DNA of 64,000 nt from Forficula auricularia (taxonomy: Eukaryota > Arthropoda > Insecta > Dermaptera > Forficulidae), in NCBI GenBank assembly GCA_024734495.1, contig JALMQS010000887.1:797115-861114 (forward strand). Direction: 5' to 3'. Shown one piece after another: positions 32,623 through 43,793 of the stretch (position 1 is the stretch's first letter; every line of letters starts with the position of its first letter). A model generated the notes under the pieces. It was not told the DNA's origin. It made no database searches and worked only from the letters and a program-made list of their open reading frames with translations. The position numbers were made by a program, and so were the translations under genes.

Positions 32623-34310
32623 AATATGAACACACTTATTTATACAACACTATTAATTGTTTAGAGTAGCAATGGATTCAAACAGACCAACTGTACACCT
32701 TCGACTGATTCAAAAGGATTTAAAAAATACAAAAATAACTCTCATCATTACATTATAATATTTAATCTAAAATTAACATCTAAAATTAAACTCAGCAGAA
32801 ATCGACATCTCATTAGGCTATTTTTAAAAAACATTCATTATACGAGGATAAGTCAAAAATTACTTACACTTTTCGTTCTACAACTTTATTAAACTAAGAT
32901 AGGTGTACAACAGATACTTTATTTTTCGATATAGTCTCCACCTTTAGCAATGCACTTGGTCCAGCGAGCCACAAGCTTCCGGATGCCTTCCTGGTAGAAG
33001 GTTTTCGGTTGGTCAGGAAGCCACTTTTGCACCGCATCCAGAACGTCGTGGATAATGTGATAGGCAGAACCGTGACTAATGTTTAAAGAAGATGCTACCT
33101 TATCTATGGTAACTCCCCTATCTGCTGTAATCATCTCTTGAGCTTGCTGAATGTTGTCGTCAGTGGTCGAAGTTGACCGTCGCCCAGCTCTCTCTTTTTG
33201 TGTTACGCTCGTTCGGCCACTTTTAAACATTTCGATCAAAAAAAACAAAAAACGCTTATACGAGATAAAGCACTTTCCCTGTATTGTGACAAAAATCCCT
33301 GGTGAATTTCAGCACCTTTCACACCCTCTGACCACTCTTCGTTGCTCTTCTTTGGTGCAATCTGATAGCGTAGCTGACATGCTTATGCTGTTGTAGCTAG
33401 ACGACAACTGACGCCATCGTGATTAAATTCCGCACACGTGACCACAGACGCGCCAACTCAACGCATGCGCATGCGGCCACCTCCTATCTTAGTTTAATAA
33501 AGTTGTAGAATTTTTGACTTATCCTCGTATAAAAAATTGAAAACTCAAAATTTGTCTCTTACTATTAAACAACTCAACGCATGCGCATGCGGCCGCCTCT
33601 TATCTTAGTTTAATAAAGTTGTAGGTAATTTTTCACTTATCCTCGTATTTTCAATTGACAATCACCTGTTTCTCACACCTCCTCCCTTCCAATCTTTTTC
33701 ATTATTTTTATGGACCTTATATTTATTCAATAAATTATTATATATACAGCTTAGATTATTGGTGTCCGTTCTGAAGTTAGATATATATGTATCATTTCAC
33801 TGAGTTCTCTTTTGTCACATCTAATTTAATATTATCATTGATAAAATTAATGAAACAATTGAATTTTTAAAATTCTTCAATATTTAAAAGATCAATAATG
33901 AATTTTTTTCAGTTGTTGAACGTGTGCAGGAAAATGAAACAGTTAAATTCAACAATGTCAAATTAGGACTTATTAAATTATCAGAATCTTTCATTGAAAT
34001 GTCCCACAAATGTAATATTATTTATGATGCTCATAAAGAAATCGCTTATGATTTACCAGACGTAACTGATAACAATTTGGAAGAAATTCGATATAGAGGG
34101 ACGCCTAATCAAATTGTTACCACTGCCAAAAGAAAGATTTTGGAATATCGGCCTGACACCTATAAACTCTTACCTGTTCCAACTGCTCCTTCTGGACCTC
34201 CACCACCTTATTCACAAATTAGTCATCCAACGAGATTTCTTTATTCTTCCTTAAGTCCGGATCAAGATCTCCATCAACGCCAAGAAGAATCTTTTAATAT
34301 ATCTTTCTGA
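29267..34310 (+). CDS. PIL1/LSP1-like coiled-coil (BAR-type) protein, three visible exons
   Basis: Exons 29267-29499, 32086-32304 and 33913-34310 splice cleanly. From ATG 29316 they give 266 codons and a TGA at 34308-34310. The order of blocks is VRSSAKAFTAAQNIAASDLL, IIQDVFLQISELNTLWAEVQ, FNRHFESILESQRHVDNAKN, KLAICERRQATVKKDFQKAL, TLSQTERATELAQTEVVERV, LGLIKLSESFIEMSHKCNII, then a disordered tail with SGPPPPYSQ. Long amphipathic helices and their order resemble fungal PIL1/LSP1 eisosome proteins, which bind and bend the plasma membrane; this homology is my inference from pattern, not a search. PPPPY could bind a WW domain. In-frame residues before ATG 29316 (LKSFSSGNPDLN) and a TTTCTTAG acceptor suggest an upstream exon that I could not find. 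A 67-bp part of exon 2 is copied at 57436-57502. Confidence 0.75.
29922..30253. mobile_element. MITE with 8-bp target duplication (CATAGAGTAATATAG family), copy 1
   Basis: 332 bp between perfect duplications CCTAAATA (29914-29921 and 30254-30261). Ends CATAGAGTAATATAGAGTGG and AGAATAATATAGAGTGG-type complement; GGAAGGCT and AGCCTTCC continue the TIR. 8-bp duplications with CA ends fit hAT or P superfamilies. It lies in intron 1 of the PIL1-like gene. Confidence 0.9.
30262..31140. other. Intron of PIL1-like gene, no recognisable exon
   Basis: AT-rich sequence with a moderately GC-richer part (30350-30540). No motif or family recognised. Confidence 0.4.
31141..31874 (+). mobile_element. TTAA-ended non-autonomous transposon, family E copy B (complete)
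   Basis: Ends TTAAGGTAGTTGTTTCGCAA and GGAACAACTACCTTAA. 734 bp including both TTAA. It aligns with 1-677 and with the complement of 56629-57369. It lies in intron 1 of the PIL1-like gene. Confidence 0.9.
32086..32304 (+). CDS. PIL1-like gene, exon 2
   Basis: Acceptor ACTTTTAG, donor GTAATT at 32305. It completes a split Asp codon and encodes RLKEFNRHFESILESQ through ATELAQTE, a continuous charged coiled coil. Bases 32113-32179 are the source of the inverted copy at 57436-57502. Confidence 0.8.
32400..32475 (-). ncRNA. Hammerhead ribozyme-like motif, intact core
   Basis: Minus strand: CUGAUGA, one extra A, stem II GCCA/UGGC with loop CAAUAAAU, GAAA, CGUU, GC. It lies in intron 2 of the PIL1-like gene in antisense orientation. 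No inverted partner was found nearby. Confidence 0.65.
32588..32622. repeat. (TA)n microsatellite
   Basis: An uninterrupted TA run of about 35 bp within intron 2 of the PIL1-like gene. Confidence 0.9.
32843..33527 (-). mobile_element. Mariner transposon, internal deletion derivative (685 bp)
   Basis: Ends CGAGGATAAGTCAAAAATTA and AATTTTTGACTTATCCTCG with TA on each side (32841-32842 and 33528-33529). Subterminal CTACAACTTTATTAAACTAA repeats inverted. A second partial right end lies at 33571-33647. Confidence 0.93.
32919..33400 (-). pseudogene. Mariner transposase, frameshifted and internally deleted
   Basis: Minus-strand pieces: GVKGAEIHQGFLSQYRESAL (frame broken near 33240), then KSGRTSVTQKERAGRRSTST, AQEMITADRGVTIDKVASSL, NISHGSAYHIIHDVL, fused directly to QKWLPDQPKTFYQEGIRKL and CIAKGGDYIEK with a stop at 32919. 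The paired helix-turn-helix part and the extreme C-terminus survive, while the whole catalytic DDD core between them is deleted. Confidence 0.9.
33571..33647 (+). mobile_element. Duplicate right end of the mariner
   Basis: It repeats 33453-33529 (CAACGCATGCGCATGCGGCC, TTAGTTTAATAAAGTTGTAG, TTATCCTCGTA) 118 bp downstream. It may be a local duplication or the end of a second insertion. Confidence 0.85.
33913..34310 (+). CDS. PIL1-like gene, terminal exon
   Basis: Acceptor TTTTTTTCAG, completing a split Val codon. It encodes VERVQENETVKFNNV, IEMSHKCNIIYDAHKEIAYD and a proline-rich tail with PSGPPPPYSQ, then ends in TGA. The tail has low complexity and no membrane segment. Confidence 0.8.
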
Positions 34311-35077
34311 ATAATAATTTCTCATATAACATAATTTGGTAAGTAATTAATTATGAAACTTCTTTGAGCCATTTTCTAATATTAAAATTCATTTGAGTTA
34401 AATAATAAATAGAAATTGCATATTCTAGAAAAAAAAAATGAATTTTTTAAATTAGTTATATATGGGAGAAATTATAATAAACAAATCTCATATTCACTAT
34501 AAAAAAACTTGATTTAAATAATAATAATAAAATTTTATATATTGAACAAACTTTAAATATATACCACTTAGAGATATATTATATCTACATACCATATAAA
34601 TAATATAAAATATTTTAAAAACTATTAATATATAATGATGATTAATATAATCATTCTTTATTCTCTAGTTCAGAGTTACGCTTATCTTAATAAGAAGTGT
34701 TAAGTTCAATAAATATACCATATAAATGGTATCTGTTCACCTTGGAATGTTTATTGGTTTTTGTCAACTTCTACTGTAATCTAAATGAAGTTTTGCAGAA
34801 TCGATCAATTTCATTTATGGTAGAAGGAATATGTTGTGGGTTTTTTTAATATATGTCCTGAATCATTTAATAGCGCATGCGCAATATGCTCGTAGTGGGA
34901 TTTTTCATCCCCAAGGTCTAAGCATCTATCTATCTATTAAACACGTTGGAATATATCCCGAATCAAATATTTGTTTACCACGAACACAGAATTTTTTACT
35001 CTGAAAATGTGATTTTTTACCACGAACGACCATATTCTCGGTGTACGTGCGCCGCACATTATAGGACGTTCCGGACA
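34311..35077. other. 3' flank of the PIL1-like gene
   Basis: AT-rich; AATAAA occurs at 34404-34409 and could serve as a polyadenylation signal. Nothing else is recognised. Confidence 0.35.
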
Positions 35078-35299
35078 CAAGGGCGGATCCAGGGGGCGGG
35101 GGGGCGACAGCCCCCCCCCATATAGGCCCCTGCCTGGCGGGAGTGCAACACGGCGGCGTCTCTGACCCCCCCCCCCCCCCGCCGCTTGGACAATTCGATC
35201 GCGACACACTTTCGAGATAAAAAGTAGATCTTATATACATCGGGCACCTTATATACATTCTCCCCCCCCCCCCCATAAAAATTCCTGGATCCGCCCTTG
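35078..35299. mobile_element. hAT-like MITE (CAAGGGCGGATCC family)
   Basis: 222 bp between perfect duplications TCCGGACA (35070-35077 and 35300-35307). Ends CAAGGGCGGATCCAGGG and CCTGGATCCGCCCTTG; long C runs near both ends. Confidence 0.93.
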
Positions 35300-37288
35300 T
35301 CCGGACATGTACATCTAAACTAGCTATATTATTGCCATAAATAATCTTCACAAAAACGTTTGAAAATATGAGGGAATAAATTATGAAAAATATAGCTTTT
35401 TTATTAATATTATATTATAATAAATAAGAGTCCTTTACTTTTAACAATAAACATCCCAATTTCCTCGGGAAAAAAAGTGAATTTTACAAGATATAATTAC
35501 TGAGCAAAGTGATATATTAATAATATCATCATCCTCAAAGAAGTTTTTGTTTACATAAAAAAATGTGTTATCGAACGGGAGAGTTCTCTCTTTGTAGAAG
35601 ATAACTCAGGTACAACAAACATACTGGTGATTCGATTGTATGAAGAGGCATATAATATCAACATTTTACCTATAGAGTTATTATCCACTCTAATTAAATT
35701 GAATTCCATAATTTCAATGATCTTAGATGTACCAGTCATAAGTAACAATAATTATTTTTGAAGCAAGAGTAAAAATTCCATGACCAATTGACAAATTAAT
35801 GTAGTTTTAAGCGTTTTTCGTAGGTCAATCCAGCTTTGAACCCTGGATCTAGATGTGTTCAACTTATCGTAACTACCGAGTTCAAATTAATCATAAAATG
35901 TTTATAATTCAAATGGAGATTTTACAAATTTATGAAATTCTTAATTATTTAGTAATAAAGATTGCTTAATTTGATGATGCGCATATTCAGACCGACCAAT
36001 TTAACTCATCCAGAGTCAATTAAAAAAAAAACAAATTATATTGAATGAAATTTCATAGTTTCTTTAAGATAAATTGCATCTACTTTAGACTTAATTTAAC
36101 TATACATCTTGACCCACATCATATTCATATTTGTTCTATCTAGACTTCTATATTTATATTATATAATTTTATTTAAATGTATCTTATAAAATAATAATTT
36201 TTATATTTTACATTATATAAATATTTATTCAGCTTAAAATATTTATCATAATAATATTATTTCAAACGGATTGTTTTTTTTTTAGATAAAAGTTACTAAT
36301 TGCACAAATATTAGGTTATTTGATGATCTAATCCTAGAACGGTTCTAGAACTCTTTGGACATTCTGGAGTGAAAGAACCAAATCAAAATTTTTAGATATA
36401 AAAAATCGCGAATTTAACGAGATTAGTCGCTCATTTTTACCTCTTACCCCAAAATATATTTGTTTATTCTGATAATATGACCTCGATTCGAAAGGGAGAA
36501 AATCAAAGGACATTTAAATTCAAAATATTTATTAAATCAATTTATATTGAGAATACAGTCATGAATATGAAAAGTGGAGAAATGATTTTGTTTCATTTTT
36601 GATACACTAATATCCTGTGACTCTTAGAGACTGAAACTCTCTTTTTAGCGACATATAACTTTCAATCTTTCAAGACCTGCATCCACAGATACATTTAACT
36701 TCTACTTAATCCCTGAAATTTCACCTTTTCACTATGCAGGAGTCCACTCCGGACCACAGATGTTATACTTTTTTCGTGCCAAATCTTCTTGCATTGATAT
36801 CATTATATATATATATATATATTTACGCCACCTCTGATTTAAAAGATACATTTGAATACGAAAAAAATTATGAATACAAAATATTTTGAGCCAGCTTACT
36901 AACAAAACAAATTTACATCCAACTGGATCCATGAGAAACAACAGATAAAATATTTGTAATTAAAAAGACTGAAGATAAAGGTCAAGCCTTTGAAATCATA
37001 GTCTATAATATATTTATATATGCAGTAGAGCATCGATTATTAGAATACTGATCAACCATTTCGAACATTCATGAAAAACTGATCATTTGAAAACACCCAT
37101 GCAGTTTGTCCGAGGGAAAACACACATGCAGTTTGTCCAAGGATACGTCTAGTGGCAATAAACGCTTTTGAACTGATAGAACCGTAAGAACTGTACCACC
37201 AAAAATCGCTATTATCTCTATTTATAAAACTTCTATAGAGACGATAATTATTTTTCTATTTTCATCTTTTGTGAGTTTTACTTAATAC
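35300..37288. other. No recognisable gene
   Basis: AT-rich sequence. CAGTAGAGCATCGATTATTA at 37023 looks like the terminal repeat of a pogo/Tigger element, but no opposite end was found. A TA run is at 36804-36819. Confidence 0.4.
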
Positions 37289-37454
37289 CGTGGGGTGAAC
37301 CGCGATTGGAATTAGGTGTACACCGTCTTTGGAATTATTTGGAATTACTTTGGAATTCATTAGATAATCTAATGTCATCTATTGTCTTCCACTTGGAAAT
37401 GAATGTGGAAGTGGAAGTAGGTGAACACGATTTTAGGTCGCGGTTCACCTCTCG
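37289..37454 (+). mobile_element. hAT-like MITE, CGAGGGGTGA family, copy 5
   Basis: 166 bp between perfect duplications CTTAATAC (37281-37288 and 37455-37462). Ends CGTGGGGTGAACCGCGATTG and GGTCGCGGTTCACCTCTCG. Confidence 0.93.
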
Positions 37455-37462
37455 CTTAATAC

Positions 37463-38798
37463 CAAAGGTCACGCTAATTCTCCTTTGGTTTTTTCTCATT
37501 CATTCATATTCTTTTTGAATTCAAATATCATATTGCTTTATTAGTTCTTATAATTGTTTCCATTTTCACAAAGAAAGAACTAATGTTTTATACTAACTTG
37601 CCTTTCGAGTTAATAATTTCCTATTTTATTTGTGATATATATACATATATATATATTAAAATTTTATAATGACATTAAAGGAGAGAGAATCAAATATCTC
37701 TCAAACTATTGTTATTAAAATGTTAAATGGCCCAATTTTATTGGAGTTTTGTATATTTTTTAAAAACTTACTTCATATTTCATACATAGAGACTAAAGAC
37801 AAGTTTTTATTCAGTAATTGTGAATAAATAATCTCGCTTAACATAGATAAACATTTAAAAAGTAAAAAAATCTAGCTCATATCAAGAAAAGTGGTTTCTA
37901 AAATGGTGCCAATTTCCAAAAATTCTTCGTCATATTATATATATATATATATATATATATAATAAGATATAAGAAATATGTGATAATTTATTTAATAAGT
38001 GTTTTTACATGATATTTTTAAATGAATAATTTTAAATATCTATCCAGTTTGAGACCAATGTAAAATGTTTTTACTTTTATATTTTTTTAATATAAAATAA
38101 TTTTTTGATAAATAAATCATTTGTATATTGTATTGTATTGATCTTATCCCCGGCACATATTTTTATAAACTAACGAGTTTGAAAAAATACAATTTTAGTT
38201 TTTTCTTATTAATTATTGTTTATTTCTCATAATTATTATTCTTTTTGAAAAGATACTTTTATTTATAATTTCTAAACTCGTTAGCTACCATGATGTGCTA
38301 TGCATATATTTATAATTATTTAAATTTTAAAATTATATTCTCTTATTATTTATACAAATAAACAAAACATCTCAATTATCATTCATTTTATTTATTATCC
38401 CAAGTATTCTCCTGCAAAATACTACTGGTTTCCACAGAGCTTTTAAAAAGAATCATTAAGCTAAAATTCATGTTTACTCTCTGGATAACCATTTTATGTC
38501 ATTTAATTTTTTAATTTACTTCCAAAAATGTCTCCATTAAACCGGATATTACTTTGTACGTCAGGGACGAGGCCTAGTAGTGAATTCACTCAAAAACAAA
38601 TTATATGCTTATTATGTTAAAAAATGTCTCAAACGTGAAGAAAACTCATTTTTAACTATTATTATTTTTTGTCTCGTTTATGTCTTGATTCCGATACCCA
38701 CTATTACGCAAGAACAGAAATCTTAGAAAGTTCTCTCTGGTGCCACAAAATGTTTGATTTCCAATGCGGAGAATTGATTAAATTTTTCTCTCTTTAGC
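37463..38798. other. No recognisable gene
   Basis: AT-rich, with an AT run at 37936-37961. AAACTAACGAGTTT and AAACTCGTTAGCT (38167, 38273) form a short inverted pair. No family recognised. Confidence 0.4.
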
Positions 38799-39330
38799 TT
38801 AAGGTAGTTCTTTCACAAATGCAAAAATTCAAGAAGTCTTTGAAACTTGGAACCTAAGTCATTAAAAGCATAATAGACACAATGTTAAAATTTGAAGGCG
38901 ATTTACCACACCAAACATGAAATAATTGCAATTAAAAATGAATTTTTTTTTACATATGGTAGATTAGGAAAGGCTGGGAAAATGATCATTATTTTATTTT
39001 TTTTCATCGAAGGACTTTCACAATCTTGATGAAAAACTAATATTTGTTAGAATAATATATTCGGGGTAACTTAAAAAAAAAAAATTGAAATTATTTACCT
39101 CGTAGTTTTGATAAAAAAATAAAAAAAAAACATTTGGGTGATTTTTTTAGTGGGGGGGGGATATAAGATCAATGGCTTGGAAACGATCCATTCATAAAGA
39201 GGATATAGTAGTATGAAAAATACAGTCACTTTAAAAAAACATAACCTAAAATTTTAGCACCGTTCATTTGTATAGAGTGGTTACGAGGCTAAAACTTTTT
39301 GTGTGGATTGTCGCGAAAGAACTACCTTGA
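38799..39330 (+). mobile_element. TTAA-ended MITE, family D copy 2
   Basis: Ends TTAAGGTAGTTCTTTCACAA and TCGCGAAAGAACTACCTTGA (last TTAA decayed to TTGA). It is the inverted relative of 5257-5779. Confidence 0.87.
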
Positions 39331-39684
39331 GAAAAAATTCCGGTTAAAAAATGCAGAAAATATCATTTTTTTATCTAGGAAATTAAAATGAAAATTGAAT
39401 TTCTAATAGTTTATTAAATTTCAGTTGCTCTACTAGTGAAGGTACCGAGTCATAAAAAAAATCATTTTTTCGAATTATTAAACTTATAAGCTACTTTTAG
39501 CTCTCTAGCTTATGAAAATTAGTTTAAAGCTCGCTACCATAAATAATTTTATTTAGTTTCTCTATTTATTTTAAACATAGTTCAAGTTTTTCTACTCCAA
39601 ACAAGTTTCTTTTATGACTTAGAAATATCAAAAAATAAAACATTGCTGAGAGTGAGTGAACAAATGCAATTTGTATATCTAAAC

Positions 39685-40017
39685 CGTTGAGTAATATAGA
39701 GTGGAAGGCTCCATAAGGAGCCAATGTATTTTAGCGTATACGAGTTACAGAGCTCTCTGGCGAGACAAGGGCAAAACCATTGTGCAATAAAATGGCGGAA
39801 ACCGCTCTCTTCGGGGCAAATTTTGGTGACATTATCAAGAGTAAAAGATACGCTTATGTAAATATAACATAAAGGGTATGTATCTTTTATCTATGACAAA
39901 GGATTTGAATCTTCTATGATCTTTGGATAGCTCTTAAGAACTAAGAGTTTGCTAAGTGCAGACGCTAGAGAGCGCTTTTTCTATATACGGTAGCCTTCCA
40001 CTCTATATTACTCTATG
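39685..40017. mobile_element. MITE (CATAGAGTAATATAG family), copy 2
   Basis: 333 bp, nearly the same length as 29922-30253 and the same orientation. Duplications ATCTAAAC and ATCTAAAT (39677-39684 and 40018-40025) differ at one base. Confidence 0.88.
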
Positions 40018-40494
40018 ATCTAAATTTACATAAAGAGAAATGGATTGGCCAAGTTTGATTGTCTGTTTTTGTCGATTGCACAAAACACTACGGAAACTAT
40101 TGAAGGAAATATTTATTGACGTATTTTGCATGGTCTCCTGATAGATGTAACACAGGGACGGCGGGGTCAGGGTGGTCAGCTGCCCTCCCTTGAATTTGTC
40201 AAGGGGGTCAGCGGACCTACTAAAGAAAGAAATTTTACCGTTACTTTACATAAAAATAACTTTATTTTATTACCTTTTGAACCTAAACTCAAGCATTATA
40301 ACTACAAACAAAAATTTAAACTCTTTTTTTTCTTTCAGTTTTCAATAAAACCACAGCTACAATCTGCTTAAAAATGGGTTAAATTGTACCAATTTGCTTC
40401 AAAATTTTCTAGGAGGGCCCCCCAGGCCCCCCATTTTGGGGAGGGTGGTATTCCACACCCCCAGACCTCCCGGTAGGCCTACATCACTTTGCAA

Positions 40495-40535
40495 GTTCTA
40501 AGGAAGTCAACAAAGTTGACTAAACGTTGGAATAA
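40495..40535 (+). ncRNA. Decayed hammerhead-like motif
   Basis: CUAAGGA replaces CUGANGA and UAAA replaces GAAA; stem II GUCAAC/GUUGAC and CGUUGG remain. It resembles 17880-17930. Not expected to cleave. Confidence 0.4.
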
Positions 40536-41059
40536 AATAAAAAATATTTGCATAAGCTATTGTCCTTATTTCCCTACAACAACTTATTACTAATTTATAA
40601 TTAAAAAAGTGACAAAATATTTTGCTCTCGCTACGCCCTAGTTTCTGCATTTTTTTCCTCTTTTTCAATCATAAAAAGAATTAAGTAAATATACGATAAA
40701 TATTGTCAAAAATTATTTTCTTGCATTTTGCAAAATACGTCAATAAATGTTTCTTTCAATCGTTTTGCGTAGTGTTTTGTGAAATATTCCAAAATAGATA
40801 ATCAAACTCGCGCCTTTTATATTTATCTAAGTTTAGATATACAAAATGCGTTTGTGCATTCACTCTTGGCGTTGTTTTATTTTTTGATATTTCTAAGACA
40901 AAAGAAACTTATTTGGAGTAGAAAAACTAAAACTTTTTATAATAAATAGAGAAATTTGAATAATAAAAATAAATAACATTTAGGGAAAAGCGGTGTTGGT
41001 TTATAGTGAAACATATTAAACACAGGAGTTTTTAAAGGGTTGTAGTGGTGTTTCACAAG

Positions 41060-41215
41060 TAAAAATAAAAATTAAAAAAAAAAAATTATATTTTTGGAGT
41101 TTTATTTTAAATACTTTTGGAAACACAAACTCCTGATGATGAGCTAAAAACCCGAAATATGTATAGAGTATTTAAAATAAAACTCCAATAATATAATTTA
41201 ATTTTTTTTTTAAAT
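41060..41215. mobile_element. Fold-back arms around a hammerhead motif
   Basis: GGAGTTTTATTTTAAATACT (41086) pairs with AGTATTTAAAATAAAACTCC (41168), giving a long stem I around the motif below. Confidence 0.7.
41105..41190 (+). ncRNA. Hammerhead ribozyme-like motif, intact core
   Basis: CUGAUGA at 41133-41139, an extra U, a short stem II (GAG... with CCC, partly mispaired), GAAA at 41154-41157, AUAUGUAUA. Stem I is extended by the fold-back arms. Confidence 0.6.
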
Positions 41216-41599
41216 TTAATTTAAAAACTCCTATGAATAAAAATAGAAATGAAAATTATAGTTTTATATTGAAATAATTGTTTTCATTTTCCCTTTCATT
41301 AAAGAAAGCTTTTAACTCCTGAACCCCCCCCCCCCCGCCAATCCAATCAAATTACGAATTTCTGACTACACGCACCACTGTCCAGAAACGTTTCATGCTC
41401 CAATAAACGTTTTACTAATTGTTTTTAAATATAATCGTATTTATTTCTTAAATTATACATTTTAGAACATTATTATATTATATATATTTAAAGGTCAAAG
41501 TTCAAAAATTTGAACAAATCTAGAATAAGTATGTGGAATAAATAATTAAATATTTGTAATTTTATTCCATTTCAAAATACATGTTTGTGGTCTAATTGA

Positions 41600-41860
41600 A
41601 TTCATCTTCAGTCTACTTCATAAAAAATTCCTTTCTCTTATAAAAAAACCATTGGCGTAGTTAGGGAATTTTCTTAGAGGGGCAGCCGCATTGGCGGCGC
41701 CAGAGTTGAGCGAGGTGTAGCAACCGCCCAACCCAAATTGCTCTCGCCCAACCACCATCCACCACCCAAACCTGTTAAATTGAGCATTTGAGCAAAAAAT
41801 ATTGAAAAACCAAGTTGATAAAATTAAAAAAGCTAAATCGCTTTCAATATTATATACCAT
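41600..41860. repeat. Repeat fragment with hAT-like end
   Basis: ATTGGCGTAGTTAGGGAATT at 41651 and the GC-rich GGCAGCCGCATTGGCGGCGC look like the end of a hAT-type or similar repeat. The opposite end is not seen. Confidence 0.4.
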
Positions 41861-42128
41861 AATAATAATTATATATTATACTAAAGTATTAAAAAATAAT
41901 ATTTAAATGATACAAAAATCTGAATTACCCGAAATAATTCCATTTTCGCTGCCCACCATCCAAATGTTTATGCCGGGTGTCGCCCAATCGATTAGTAGAA
42001 TTGACAAATTTTGGAAGTAACGAAATAATTGAATGAGAAATACATAAAGTGATGCCTCGTAATAATGGAGTAGCCATCATCGACAAAAAAACCAGAATTA
42101 AAAATACTTATTTAAATCCAAAATCCCG

Positions 42129-43170
42129 AATAAAAAACTAAAAAAAAATACCATTAATTATAAAGTATAGTTATTCATTTATTTTTATTGATGTTAAAAT
42201 TTTTAAATAATATTAATTTCAGTTATTTAAATCATTATCAACTTTAAAAATTGATCATAATTTTATACAAATTTTGATTTTCACTATTTAGTACCGTTTA
42301 TCAATAAAATAATGGACTTATCCAATTATGAATAATAGACAGTATTTATGAAGTGTGATTTTTAAGGGGGATAAAATTTTTGGCCGTATTATATACAAAT
42401 ATGTACAAATATATACAAATATGTACAAATATATACAAATATATACAAATATGTACAAATATATACAAATATGTACAAATATATACAAATATTATATACA
42501 AATAACATCTATGAGTACAGAAGTTCCACTTCCGCTCACGATTTTTTTTGAGTTCTAAATTTTTCAATGTGTAGTTTTCTTATTGATTTTTTAAGCATAA
42601 AATTAATCTCATAGCATAAATAGTTATTGAGATATTGACTCGATTTTTCTAAGGGGGAGCAATGTCCCGAATAAAAAACTGAAAAAATTGCCATTAATCA
42701 TCAAGTATAAGTAGTTATTCATTTATTTTTATTAATGTTAAAATTTTTAAATAATATTAATTTCATATAGCGTTATTTAAATCATTATCAACTTTAAAAA
42801 TTGATCATAATTTTATACAAATTTTGATTTTCACTATTTATTACCGTTTATCAATCAAATAATTGACTTATCCAATTATGAATAATAGACAGTATTTATT
42901 TATGGAGTGTGATTTTTTAAGGGGGATAAAATTTTTGGCCGTATTATATACAAATATGTACAAATATATACAAACATGTACAAATATATACAAATATTAT
43001 ACAAATAACATCTATGAGTACAGAAATTTCACTTCCGCTCACGATTTTTTTTGAGATCTAAATTTTTCAATATGTAGTTTTCTTGATTTTTTAAGCATAA
43101 CATTAATCTCATAGCATAAATAGTTATTGAGATATTGACTCGATTTTTCTTAGGGGGGGGGGGCAAAGAG
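42129..43170 (+). repeat. Large tandem duplication (two units of about 0.5 kb) with embedded microsatellite
   Basis: Unit 1 (about 42129-42664) and unit 2 (about 42668-43160) share ACCATTAATTATAAAGTA-like start, ATTTTTGGCCGTATTATATA, CATCTATGAGTACAGAA and GATATTGACTCGATTTTTCT. The microsatellite of ATATGTACAAAT repeats is longer in unit 1. Unit 2 ends in a G run. Confidence 0.88.
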
Positions 43171-43763
43171 TTTTCTAGGGGTGGGCAATGTCCCCATTTC
43201 CCCCATTAACTATCCCCATGATAATATTCATATCACAATTTTCCAAAATTGGAAAATATTATTTTAATGTACTATTTAGAAAAAGCGCTGATGCAGCAAA
43301 GACAAGTGAAAGTAGCAATCATGAACCAATTCACATAGTTCAGTTATTTCACAGCACATAAAAAAAAGAAAAAATTATTAGTATCAGTACCTTATTTCAA
43401 CAAACAAATACACCTAAACAATATCAAGATTTGTTCTATATTGCCAAATCGTGCTTTAATAATGGAAATGATATATAGGATAATAAAATCCAATTAATAT
43501 TTATTTTATATATTTATACTTTCTATACCTACATGTATATACAAATTGAATAGGTTATACAAATAAAGGAATGAGTTCGGATTATTTATATAAAGGAGAA
43601 TTCAATTTTAGTATTAAACCAAACAAAGAACAATTAACTTTAGTACGGGGTACAAGAAAGAAATATATAATGTAAGGTTTTTTTAATATCATTTGAAATT
43701 TAGATCTTACCCAGGAAATAAAACATCTAGAGATGAATTACCATTTAAAAAATATATTAAAAC

Positions 43764-43793
43764 ATGAACGCCCGAACTCAAATTTTTGAATTG
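43764..43793 (+). CDS. ATG101: ATG101 exon 1
   Basis: ATG at 43764, ten codons ([10 protein letters not shown]), donor GTTCGT at 43794. The match to MNCRSEVLEV of the family supports this start. The context AAAACATGAAC is acceptable. Confidence 0.85.

Larger units (their letters stand above)
39450..40990. repeat. Large imperfect palindrome interrupted by two insertions
   Basis: 39590-39680 (TTTTTCTACTCCAAACAAGT, GATATCAAAAAATAAAAC-like) is inverted at 40850-40935. 40040-40130 (GTCTGTTTTTGTCGATTG, GGAAATATTTATTGACGTAT) is inverted at 40725-40815. The left arm is split by the MITE at 39685-40017. The loop (40135-40700) holds a GC-rich repeat fragment with AGGAGGGCCCCCCAGGCC and a decayed hammerhead-like motif. 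Confidence 0.7.

Noticed and set aside
42346..42567. Tyr/Ile/Lys-rich open frames on both strands
   Set aside because: They are translations of the ATATGTACAAAT microsatellite.
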